The notes under the pieces were generated by a model. The model did no database searches. It saw only the letters and a list, made by a program, of their open reading frames with translations, and was not told the origin of the DNA. The position numbers and the translations under genes are program-made. 64,000 bases of DNA from Pseudomonas caspiana (GTDB taxonomy: Bacteria > Pseudomonadota > Gammaproteobacteria > Pseudomonadales > Pseudomonadaceae). Below are positions 17,235 to 25,634 of the stretch, piece after piece. How positions within the stretch are numbered: position 1 is the first letter of the stretch; every line of letters starts with the position of its first letter. The stretch lies in assembly GCF_002158995.1 (NCBI RefSeq), contig NZ_LOHF01000018.1, forward strand, positions 1 to 64,000, given 5' to 3'.

Positions 17235-18854
17235 ATGACGAGTAGCTTGCACGCCGACGAGGCCTTTCTCGGCCATTATCAGTTGAGTCATGACCCCTTC
17301 GCAGCGCGGGTACCTGGCTTCAAATTCTTCCCTGCCCAGCGCAAGCCGGTGTTGGGACAACTGCATCATCTGGCGCGTTACAGCCAGCTATTGCTGGTAG
17401 TCACCGGGCCAAATGGCAGCGGTAAGACCTTGTTGCGCCAGGCACTGGTTGCCAGCACCAACAAGCAATCGGTCCAGAGCGTAGTGATTTCAGCGCGCGG
17501 AGCCACTGATGCGGCAGGTCTGCTGCGTCAGGTCGCTCAGGCGCTGAATGTCGCCCAGCCAGAGATACAAGCCATTCTCGGCCAGATCGTGCAATTGGCC
17601 CTGACCGGTCAGGAAGTCTATTTGTTAGTAGACGATGCCGAACAACTGGGCGAATCCGCAATCGAAGCACTGCTTGGTCTGGCCGATGGGAGCCCTGAGG
17701 GGCGTCCGCATGTATTCCTGTTCGGTGAAGCCTCGCTGATTGATCGACTCGATCAGTTGTTTGCTGAAGCCGAAACCGAGGGCGAGCGCTATCACGTCAT
17801 CGAGCTGGCACCTTACACGGAAGATGAAACACGGGAATATCTGGAGCAACGACTGGAAGGTGCCGGACAAGGCATCGAATTGTTCACGGCCGAGCAGATA
17901 ACCGATATTCACGAGCATTCCGGTGGATGGCCTGGAGCTATCAATCAGGTTGCCCGGGACTCAATGATCGAGGCGATGATCGCCAGCCGTTCGGCGGTCA
18001 AGCGCCCAAGTGTGGGATTTAAAATGCCGAAGAAATATGTACTGGCACTGGGTGCTGTGGTTGCAGTCGGGGTGTTGGCAGCAGTGCTGATTCCTGGCCG
18101 TGGCGGCAATTCCGGCGCCCCAGCGACGCAGTCTGCCAACTCTCAGGCGCAATTGCCTCTGGGGCAGGGGCAGCCTAGCGCTCAACAGTCCAACAATGGT
18201 GGCCCGGCCATCGAATTCGCGGGTAATTCGCAGCCTATGCCGTTGCCGTTGGTCGGTAACTCGCAGCCGGTAATGCGCGGTCCGCTGGCTGAAGCGGCTG
18301 GCTCGGGTGATGGCGAAGACGATGGCGTGCCGGTCGGTTCCGTTGATCAGCCGCCTACCGTGACCACTACTGCGCCACCTGCTGGTGTGCCGGCCGGTGC
18401 TGCGCCGTCGACACCTCGTTCTTCGATAGCCCCGCCAGCGGCCGCGACGGCTCCGAAGCCAGCCGCACCTGCTGCGACCGCTCCGAAGCCAGCAGCGCCT
18501 GCTCAGGCTCCGGCGCAAGTAGCCACCGCCAAGACTGCACCGGCCGCTGCTGCAAAACCTGCTGCCGGTGGCAGCTGGTACAGCGCCCAGGCACCCGGTC
18601 GTTACGTGGTGCAGATTCTGGGTACCAGCTCTGAAAGCACCGCTCAGGCGTTCGTTGCAGAGCAAGGTGGTGAGTACCGTTATTTCAAGAAAACGCTTCA
18701 GGGCAAGCCGCTGTATGTGATCACCTACGGCAACTTCTCTGACCGCGCAGCTGCACTTGCAGCCATCAAGGTATTGCCAGCGAAGGTTCAGGCTGGTAAA
18801 CCTTGGCCTCGTACTGTCGCCAGTATCCAACAGGAACTCGGCGCAGCTCGCTGA
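17235..18854 (+). CDS. DamX-like AAA+ and SPOR-domain protein
   Basis: Membrane protein of 539 residues combining an ExeA-like AAA+ domain with a peptidoglycan-binding SPOR domain, as in DamX-type proteins tied to division. Seen: Walker A VTGPNGSGKTLLRQAL at about 55-70, Walker B VYLLVDDAEQ at about 130-139, one membrane helix at about 266-286 (YVLALGAVVAVGVLAAVLIP), a long Gln/Pro/Ala low-complexity linker (about 290-450), and the SPOR domain from about 454 (RYVVQILGTSSESTAQAF). The linker includes repeated AAATAPKPAAPA-like units. It closes the pil-aro operon and is followed by a hairpin at 18861-18881. Function is inferred from domains and synteny. Confidence 0.85.
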   Translation: MTSSLHADEAFLGHYQLSHDPFAARVPGFKFFPAQRKPVLGQLHHLARYSQLLLVVTGPNGSGKTLLRQALVASTNKQSVQSVVISARGATDAAGLLRQVAQALNVAQPEIQAILGQIVQLALTGQEVYLLVDDAEQLGESAIEALLGLADGSPEGRPHVFLFGEASLIDRLDQLFAEAETEGERYHVIELAPYTEDETREYLEQRLEGAGQGIELFTAEQITDIHEHSGGWPGAINQVARDSMIEAMIASRSAVKRPSVGFKMPKKYVLALGAVVAVGVLAAVLIPGRGGNSGAPATQSANSQAQLPLGQGQPSAQQSNNGGPAIEFAGNSQPMPLPLVGNSQPVMRGPLAEAAGSGDGEDDGVPVGSVDQPPTVTTTAPPAGVPAGAAPSTPRSSIAPPAAATAPKPAAPAATAPKPAAPAQAPAQVATAKTAPAAAAKPAAGGSWYSAQAPGRYVVQILGTSSESTAQAFVAEQGGEYRYFKKTLQGKPLYVITYGNFSDRAAALAAIKVLPAKVQAGKPWPRTVASIQQELGAAR

Positions 18855-18860
18855 TGTCGC

Positions 18861-18881
18861 AGCGGCCTTATCCAGGCCGCT
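18861..18881 (+). terminator. Hairpin after the DamX-like gene
   Basis: Perfect stem AGCGGCC (18861-18867) and GGCCGCT (18875-18881) right after the stop codon. There is no T-tract, so it may be a weak or Rho-assisted terminator. The rest of the 356-base gap to gltB (18855-19210) holds the gltB promoter and leader, and I see no gene in it. Confidence 0.45.
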
Positions 18882-19072
18882 CACCCAGCAACCTGATTCA
18901 ACCCTCGAGCGTGCTGCCAATGGGCAGCGCGCCTTGTGGTGTCTGCATTACAGACACCTTTAACAATCAGTGCGCTTCTGGTCAGATTGATAAAAGTTCT
19001 TTCGGCTAGCACAGCATCCAGCTATAAACGTTCATAAATGCGACACGAATTTACGACTGTTCGTCGTTAAAT

Positions 19073-19101
19073 TTGTGAGGCTTTGTGTCGCTGTGTACAA
19101 T
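19073..19101 (+). promoter_or_regulatory. Candidate sigma70 promoter for gltBD
   Basis: TTGTGA (19073-19078), exactly 17 bases, then TACAAT (19096-19101). This is a good match to consensus, about 110 bases before the gltB start. Upstream sequence is AT-rich, as for an activator or UP-element region. Confidence 0.6.
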
Positions 19102-19175
19102 GACCTCCCTTTTGCTCCCGCTAAGCTGGCGTACGTTCAGCGCGTGAGGTAACTGGTTGAATTGAAAAGAAATTT

Positions 19176-19190
19176 GCCTCGGAAAGAGGC
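19176..19190 (+). promoter_or_regulatory. Small hairpin in the gltB leader
   Basis: GCCTC-GGAAA-GAGGC forms a perfect 5-base stem ending 20 bases before the gltB ATG, just ahead of the GGTGAG ribosome-binding site. It could affect translation initiation. No regulator is implied by the sequence itself. Confidence 0.3.
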
Positions 19191-19210
19191 AGCCTGGTGA
19201 GAAAGTGTCT

Positions 19211-22200
19211 ATGAAAGCAGGTCTGTACCATCCAGATGAATTCAAGGATAACTGTGGTTTTGGCCTGATTGCCCACATGCAGGGCGAACCCAGTCATCAC
19301 CTGTTGCAGACGGCTATCCAAGCCCTGACCTGCATGACCCACCGTGGTGGGATCAACGCCGACGGCAAGACCGGAGACGGTTGCGGGCTGTTGATTCAAA
19401 AACCGGACGCGTTCCTGCGCGCCGTTGCCAAAGAGCACTTTGGTAATGAGCTGCCGCGTCAATACGCTGTGGGCATGGTGTTCCTCAATCAGGACGACAC
19501 TAAAGCAGACGCTGCCCGCGAGAACATGAATCGCGAAATCCTCGCCGCTGGCCTGACCCTCGTCGGTTGGCGCCAGGTGCCAATCGACACCAGCGTGCTG
19601 GGTCGTCTGGCCCTGGAGCGTCTGCCGAAAATCGAGCAGGTGTTCATTGGCGGTGAAGGCCTGAGCGATCAAGAGTTCGCAATCAAGCTGTTCAGCGCCC
19701 GTCGCCGTTCTTCGGTCGCCAACGCTGAAGACACCGATCACTACATCTGCAGCTTTTCTCACAAGACCATCATCTACAAAGGTCTGATGATGCCGCGCGA
19801 CCTGACGGCATTTTTCCCGGACCTGAGCGACGAGCGCCTGCAAACCGCGATCTGCGTGTTCCACCAGCGTTTCTCGACCAACACCTTGCCGAAATGGCCG
19901 TTGGCCCAGCCGTTCCGCTTCCTCGCCCACAACGGCGAGATCAATACCATCACCGGCAACCGCAACTGGGCGCAGGCCCGTCGCACCAAGTTCGCTAACG
20001 AACTGATTCCGGATCTGGACGAGCTGGGCCCGTTGGTCAACCGCGTAGGTTCCGACTCCTCGAGCATGGACAACATGCTGGAGCTGATGGTTACCGGTGG
20101 CATCGACCTGTTCCGTGGCGTGCGCATGATCATTCCGCCTGCGTGGCAGAACGTTGAAACCATGGACCCCGATCTGCGGGCGTTCTATGAGTACAACTCC
20201 ATGCACATGGAGCCGTGGGATGGTCCGGCCGGCGTCGTAATGACCGAAGGTCGCCACGCGGTGTGTCTGCTTGACCGTAACGGTCTGCGTCCGGCGCGCT
20301 GGGTCACCACCAAGAATGGCTACATCACTCTCGCGTCGGAAATCGGCGTGTGGGACTACAAACCGGAAGACGTCATCGCCAAAGGCCGTGTCGGTCCGGG
20401 TCAGATCTTCGCCGTGGATACTGAAACCGGCCAGATCCTCGACACCGACGCGATCGACAACCGCTTGAAGTCGCGTCATCCGTACAAGCAATGGTTGCGC
20501 AAGAACGCTTTGCGTATCCAGGCGACCATCGAAGACAACGACCATGGTTCGGCTTTCTACAATGCCGACCAGCTCAAGCAATACATGAAGATGTATCAGG
20601 TCACCTTCGAAGAGCGCGATCAGGTATTGCGTCCGCTGGGTGAACAAGGCCAGGAAGCGGTCGGCTCCATGGGCGATGACACGCCGATGGCGATCCTGTC
20701 GCAGCGCGTGCGTTCGCCCTACGACTACTTCCGTCAGCAGTTCGCGCAGGTGACAAACCCGCCGATCGACCCGCTGCGTGAAGCCATCGTCATGTCGCTG
20801 GAAATCTGCCTCGGTGCCGAGCGCAACATTTTCCAGGAGTCGCCAGAGCACGCTTCCCGCGTGATCCTCAGCTCGCCGGTCATTTCTCCGGCCAAGTGGC
20901 GCTCGTTGATGACTCTGGAGCGTCCAGGTTTCGAGCGGCAGATCATCGACCTGAACTACGACGAGAGCATCGGCCTTGAAGCGGCTGTGCGTAACATCGC
21001 CGATCAGGCTGAAGAAGCCGTGCGTGCCGGTCGTACCCAGATCGTCCTGACTGACCGCCATATTGCGCCGGGCAAGCTGCCTGCTCACGCCTCTCTGGCT
21101 GTTGGTGCTGTGCACCACCGCCTGACCGAAAAAGGCCTGCGTTGCGACAGTAACATCCTGGTTGAAACCGCCACGGCTCGTGACCCGCATCACTTTGCGG
21201 TGTTGATCGGCTTTGGTGCTTCGGCGGTTTACCCGTTCCTGGCCTACGAAGTGCTGGGCGACCTGATCCGTACTGGTGAAGTGCTGGGCGACCTCTATGA
21301 GGTGTTCAAGAACTACCGTAAAGGCATTACTAAAGGCCTGCTCAAGATCCTGTCGAAGATGGGGATCTCGACCATCGCTTCGTACCGCGGTGCGCAGTTG
21401 TTCGAAGCCATCGGCCTTTCCGAAGAAGTGTGCGAACTGAGCTACCGTGGTGTGCCTAGCCGCATCAAGGGTGCACGCTTCGTCGATATCGAAGCCGAGC
21501 AGAAGCTGCTGTCCAATGAAGCCTGGAGCCCGCGCAAGCCGATCCAGCAGGGCGGCCTGCTCAAGTTCGTGTTCGGTGGGGAATACCACGCCTACAACCC
21601 GGACGTGGTCAGCATGCTGCAAGCTGCTGTGCAGCAAGGCGACTACAGCAAGTTCAAGGAATACACCTCGCTGGTAGACAAGCGTCCGGTGTCGATGATT
21701 CGCGACCTGTTCCAGGTCAAGACCCTCGACACGCCGATGTCCATCGACGAAGTCGAGCCGCTGGCGGAAATCCTCAAGCGCTTTGACTCGGCCGGGATTT
21801 CTCTCGGTGCGCTCTCGCCAGAGGCCCACGAAGCGCTGGCTGAGGCCATGAACCGTCTGGGTGCACGCTCCAACTCCGGCGAGGGCGGCGAAGACCCTGC
21901 GCGCTACGGCACCATCCGCAGCTCGAAAATCAAACAGATCGCTACTGGCCGTTTTGGTGTGACCCCTGAGTATCTGGTCAACGCCGACGTGTTGCAGATC
22001 AAGGTTGCTCAAGGCGCCAAACCGGGAGAGGGCGGGCAACTGCCGGGCGGTAAAGTGAACGGTCTGATCGCCAAACTGCGTTATGCAGTGCCGGGCGTGA
22101 CCTTGATTTCACCGCCGCCGCACCACGACATCTATTCCATCGAAGACTTGTCGCAGCTGATTTTCGACCTCAAGCAGGTCAATCCGGATGCGCTGGTTTC

Positions 22201-23659
22201 GGTCAAGCTGGTTGCTGAAGCAGGCGTGGGTACGATTGCCGCCGGTGTTGCCAAGGCGTACGCCGACCTGATCACCATTTCCGGCTATGACGGCGGCACC
22301 GGTGCTTCGCCGCTGTCGTCGATCAAATACGCCGGCGCTCCGTGGGAACTCGGTCTGGCCGAAACTCACCAGACCCTGCGTGGCAACGACCTGCGCGGTA
22401 AGGTCCGGGTACAGACCGATGGTGGTCTGAAAACCGGTCTGGACGTGATCAAGGCTGCGATTCTCGGCGCTGAAAGCTTCGGTTTCGGTACTGCGCCAAT
22501 GATCGCGCTGGGCTGCAAATACCTGCGCATTTGCCACCTGAACAACTGCGCCACCGGCGTCGCCACTCAGAACGAGAAGCTGCGCAAAGACCACTACATC
22601 GGCACCGTCGACATGGTGATCAACTTCTTCACCTACGTGGCAGAAGAAACCCGCGAGTGGCTGGCCAAACTGGGCGTGCGTTCGCTGGAAGAGCTGATCG
22701 GCCGTACTGATCTGCTCGACATCCTGCCGGGCGAAACCGCCAAGCAACAGCACCTGGACCTGACGCCACTGCTGGGCAGCGACCACATCCCGGCTGATAA
22801 ACCTCAGTTCAGCCTGGTGGATCGTAACCCGCCGTTCGACAAAGGCCTGCTGGCTGAGCGTATGGTTGAAATGGCCAAACCGGCCATTCAGAGCCTGAGC
22901 GGCGGTGAGTTCGAACTGGATATCTGCAACTGCGACCGTTCGATCGGCGCACGGATTTCCGGCGAAATCGCCAAGCTGCACGGCAACCAGGGCATGAACA
23001 ACGCACCGATCACCTTCCGTTTCAAAGGCACCGCCGGGCAGAGCTTCGGTGTATGGAACGCCGGTGGCCTGAACATGTATCTGGAAGGTGACGCCAACGA
23101 CTACGTCGGCAAAGGCATGACGGCCGGTAAGCTGGTGATCGTTCCGCCAAAAGGCAGCCCGTTCAAGACACAGGAAAGCGCCATCATCGGCAACACCTGT
23201 CTGTACGGTGCAACCGGCGGCAAATTGTTTGCGGCCGGTACGGCAGGCGAGCGTTTCGCGGTGCGTAACTCCGGTGCTCACACCATCGTGGAAGGCACGG
23301 GCGATCACTGCTGCGAATACATGACCGGTGGCTTTGTCTGCGTACTGGGCAAGACCGGCTACAACTTCGGTTCCGGCATGACCGGTGGTTTCGCCTACGT
23401 GCTGGACCTGGACAACACCTTCGTTGACCGGGTCAACCATGAACTGGTTGAAATCCAGCGCATCAGCGGCGAAGCGATGGAAGCCTATCGCAGCCATCTG
23501 GAGCGTGTACTGGCTGAGTACGTCGAGGAAACCGACAGCGAGTGGGGCCGTAACGTCTGGGAAAACCTGGACGATTACCTGCGCCGCTTCTGGATGGTCA
23601 AGCCGAAGGCTGCTTCGTTGAAGTCGTTGCTCTCCAGCACCCGCGCCAATCCGCAATAA
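19211..23659 (+). CDS. gltB: Glutamate synthase (NADPH) large subunit
   Basis: Large subunit of GOGAT, which makes two glutamates from glutamine and 2-oxoglutarate and so completes ammonia assimilation. I use the ATG at 19211, which is properly spaced from GGTGAG. This gives 1482 residues and puts the glutaminase nucleophile at Cys15 (DNCGFGLIAHM), exposed after propeptide removal. Seen in order: class II amidotransferase, central domain, FMN-binding synthase domain, the 3Fe-4S cluster Cys (CKYLRICHLNNCATGVATQ) and the C-terminal beta-helix with many GxxGG repeats. It precedes gltD by 116 bases that include a palindromic repeat. Confidence 0.97.
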   Translation: MKAGLYHPDEFKDNCGFGLIAHMQGEPSHHLLQTAIQALTCMTHRGGINADGKTGDGCGLLIQKPDAFLRAVAKEHFGNELPRQYAVGMVFLNQDDTKADAARENMNREILAAGLTLVGWRQVPIDTSVLGRLALERLPKIEQVFIGGEGLSDQEFAIKLFSARRRSSVANAEDTDHYICSFSHKTIIYKGLMMPRDLTAFFPDLSDERLQTAICVFHQRFSTNTLPKWPLAQPFRFLAHNGEINTITGNRNWAQARRTKFANELIPDLDELGPLVNRVGSDSSSMDNMLELMVTGGIDLFRGVRMIIPPAWQNVETMDPDLRAFYEYNSMHMEPWDGPAGVVMTEGRHAVCLLDRNGLRPARWVTTKNGYITLASEIGVWDYKPEDVIAKGRVGPGQIFAVDTETGQILDTDAIDNRLKSRHPYKQWLRKNALRIQATIEDNDHGSAFYNADQLKQYMKMYQVTFEERDQVLRPLGEQGQEAVGSMGDDTPMAILSQRVRSPYDYFRQQFAQVTNPPIDPLREAIVMSLEICLGAERNIFQESPEHASRVILSSPVISPAKWRSLMTLERPGFERQIIDLNYDESIGLEAAVRNIADQAEEAVRAGRTQIVLTDRHIAPGKLPAHASLAVGAVHHRLTEKGLRCDSNILVETATARDPHHFAVLIGFGASAVYPFLAYEVLGDLIRTGEVLGDLYEVFKNYRKGITKGLLKILSKMGISTIASYRGAQLFEAIGLSEEVCELSYRGVPSRIKGARFVDIEAEQKLLSNEAWSPRKPIQQGGLLKFVFGGEYHAYNPDVVSMLQAAVQQGDYSKFKEYTSLVDKRPVSMIRDLFQVKTLDTPMSIDEVEPLAEILKRFDSAGISLGALSPEAHEALAEAMNRLGARSNSGEGGEDPARYGTIRSSKIKQIATGRFGVTPEYLVNADVLQIKVAQGAKPGEGGQLPGGKVNGLIAKLRYAVPGVTLISPPPHHDIYSIEDLSQLIFDLKQVNPDALVSVKLVAEAGVGTIAAGVAKAYADLITISGYDGGTGASPLSSIKYAGAPWELGLAETHQTLRGNDLRGKVRVQTDGGLKTGLDVIKAAILGAESFGFGTAPMIALGCKYLRICHLNNCATGVATQNEKLRKDHYIGTVDMVINFFTYVAEETREWLAKLGVRSLEELIGRTDLLDILPGETAKQQHLDLTPLLGSDHIPADKPQFSLVDRNPPFDKGLLAERMVEMAKPAIQSLSGGEFELDICNCDRSIGARISGEIAKLHGNQGMNNAPITFRFKGTAGQSFGVWNAGGLNMYLEGDANDYVGKGMTAGKLVIVPPKGSPFKTQESAIIGNTCLYGATGGKLFAAGTAGERFAVRNSGAHTIVEGTGDHCCEYMTGGFVCVLGKTGYNFGSGMTGGFAYVLDLDNTFVDRVNHELVEIQRISGEAMEAYRSHLERVLAEYVEETDSEWGRNVWENLDDYLRRFWMVKPKAASLKSLLSSTRANPQ

Positions 23660-23669
23660 AAGCAGCCAC

Positions 23670-23703
23670 GAGCTGCAAGCTTGAAACTACAAGCTTGCAG
23701 CTC
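23670..23703. repeat. Palindromic repeat between gltB and gltD
   Basis: Perfect 14-base arms, GAGCTGCAAGCTTG (23670-23683) and its complement (23690-23703), with a 6-base loop. A degenerate run of the same GCTTGAAGCTT words follows to about 23762. This is a different family from the GTAGGAGC repeats elsewhere. Lying inside an operon, it may adjust the ratio of the two subunits. Confidence 0.75.
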
Positions 23704-23775
23704 AGTGGGTCGAACAGAATTTGATTTCTTGCAGCTTGAAGCTTGTCGCTTGAAGCTGCCGTGAAGAGGCTCCAA

Positions 23776-25194
23776 ATGGCTGAACGTCTAAGTAACGACT
23801 TCCAGTTCATCGATGTCGGGCGTAAAGATCCGAAGAAGAAGCTGCTGCGTCAGCGCAAGAAAGAGTTCGTGGAAATCTACGAACCTTTCAAACCCCAACA
23901 GTCGGCCGATCAGGCTCACCGTTGCCTGGGTTGCGGTAACCCGTACTGCGAGTGGAAATGCCCGGTACACAACTTCATTCCCAACTGGCTGAAGCTGGTT
24001 GCGGAAGGCAACATCCTGGCTGCCGCCGAGCTGTCGCACCAGACCAACACCCTCCCGGAAGTTTGCGGCCGCGTCTGCCCGCAAGACCGCCTGTGTGAAG
24101 GTGCCTGCACCCTGAACGACGGGTTTGGCGCTGTGACCATTGGTTCGGTGGAGAAGTACATCACCGACACCGCGTTCGCCATGGGCTGGCGTCCGGACAT
24201 GTCCAAAGTGGTCCCGACCGGAAAGCGCGTCGCGATCATCGGCGCTGGTCCTGCGGGTCTGGGCTGTGCTGACGTACTCGTGCGTGGCGGCGTGACTCCG
24301 GTGGTGTTCGACAAGAATCCGGAAATCGGCGGTCTGCTGACCTTCGGTATTCCCGAGTTCAAGCTGGAAAAAACCGTATTGAGCCATCGTCGCGAAGTGT
24401 TCACCGGCATGGGTATCGAGTTCCGTCTCAATACCGAAGTCGGCAAGGACGTGACCATGGAGCAACTGCTCGAAGAATACGATGCCGTATTCATGGGCAT
24501 GGGCACCTACACCTACATGAAGGGTGGCTTTGCCGGTGAAGACTTGCCGGGCGTGCACGATGCGCTGGACTTCCTGATCGCCAACGTCAATCGCAACCTG
24601 GGCTTTGAAAAGGCGCCGGAAGATTTCGTCGACATGAAAGGCAAGAGGATTGTGGTGCTCGGCGGTGGTGACACGGCTATGGACTGCAACCGCACGTCGA
24701 TCCGCCAGGGCGCCAAATCGGTGACCTGCGCTTATCGTCGCGACGAAGAAAACATGCCGGGTTCGCGCAAGGAAGTGAAGAACGCCAAGGAAGAGGGCGT
24801 GAAGTTTCTCTACAACCGTCAGCCGATCGCCATCGTCGGCGAAGACAAGGTTGAAGGCGTGAAGGTCGTCGAGACCCGGCTCGGCGAGCCGGATGCCCGT
24901 GGCCGTCGCAGCCCTGAGCCGATTCCTGGCTCGGAAGAGATCATCCCGGCTGATGCCGTGGTCATCGCTTTCGGCTTCCGCCCAAGCCCTGCGCCGTGGT
25001 TCGAGCAGTTCAGCATCCAGACCGACAGCCAGGGCCGCGTCATCGCCCCGGAACAGGCGCAGTACAAACACCAGACCAGCAACCCGAAAATCTTCGCCGG
25101 TGGCGACATGGTGCGCGGCTCTGACCTGGTGGTAACTGCAATCTTTGAAGGCCGTAATGCGGCCGAAGGGATTCTGGACTACCTGGGCGTCTAA
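23776..25194 (+). CDS. gltD: Glutamate synthase (NADPH) small subunit
   Basis: Flavoprotein subunit that takes electrons from NADPH and passes them through Fe-S clusters to GltB. I start it at the ATG at 23776 (MAERLSNDFQFIDVG) after GAGGC, giving 472 residues. The in-frame GTG at 23743 lies within repeat DNA and adds unconserved residues. Seen: N-terminal 4Fe-4S Cys motif CLGCGNPYCEWKCPVHN, second Cys group CGRVCPQDRLCEGAC, FAD-binding IIGAGPAGLGCADVL, and NADPH-binding VVLGGGDTAMDC. It is complete and canonical. Confidence 0.97.
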   Translation: MAERLSNDFQFIDVGRKDPKKKLLRQRKKEFVEIYEPFKPQQSADQAHRCLGCGNPYCEWKCPVHNFIPNWLKLVAEGNILAAAELSHQTNTLPEVCGRVCPQDRLCEGACTLNDGFGAVTIGSVEKYITDTAFAMGWRPDMSKVVPTGKRVAIIGAGPAGLGCADVLVRGGVTPVVFDKNPEIGGLLTFGIPEFKLEKTVLSHRREVFTGMGIEFRLNTEVGKDVTMEQLLEEYDAVFMGMGTYTYMKGGFAGEDLPGVHDALDFLIANVNRNLGFEKAPEDFVDMKGKRIVVLGGGDTAMDCNRTSIRQGAKSVTCAYRRDEENMPGSRKEVKNAKEEGVKFLYNRQPIAIVGEDKVEGVKVVETRLGEPDARGRRSPEPIPGSEEIIPADAVVIAFGFRPSPAPWFEQFSIQTDSQGRVIAPEQAQYKHQTSNPKIFAGGDMVRGSDLVVTAIFEGRNAAEGILDYLGV

Positions 25195-25634
25195 GCGATC
25201 CCGTGTAGAAGTGAGCTTGCTCGCGATGAACGATAACGCGATCCGCCTGATAGATCGCGGTGTCCGCATCGCGGCAAGCACTGCCCCCGCTGGTTCTATG
25301 ATTTGCCTGATACACCGCGCCGCCTGATTCTCGAGCAAAGTGGAGCGCCACTCCGGCGCTCCAACGGAAAATCGCTGATACAAACCCTGCAACAACTCTG
25401 CGCAGTAACGCTGATTGAAGTAACTCTCCGCCCGACCCCAGCGCTAATACCTCCTCCAGCTTCATCCCCTTCTTTGCACCCATCCATGGCCACTACCTGC
25501 TGGCTCGCTGACTCTTTTGCTGCGTATTTCCGTTACGTTTTTCCGTCTTGCAGAGGGACTAGGATTGCCTGATCTACGGGAAATCAGTGTCACGTTGATT
25601 TCCTTGTCATACATGACGCTATAAGGAAATAGCC
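25195..25634. other. 440-base gap between gltD and the toxin-like gene
   Basis: I see no gene here. The first 90 bases hold a decayed family C repeat (GTGAGCTTGCTCGCGATGAA at 25211-25230). At 25342-25362 there is a short hairpin, GGAGCGCC with GGCGCTCC, that could terminate gltBD. Close to the toxin-like gene, GGAAATCA (25579-25586) and TGATTTCC (25596-25603) form a perfect inverted repeat, and TATAAG at 25620 lies just before AAGGA, the ribosome-binding site. This last part is a plausible operator/promoter for the toxin-like gene. Confidence 0.5.

Noticed and set aside
19121..22039. A 972-codon open frame on the minus strand
   Set aside because: It lies wholly opposite gltB, whose protein is unmistakable. 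The antisense frame stays open because of the GC-rich third codon positions.
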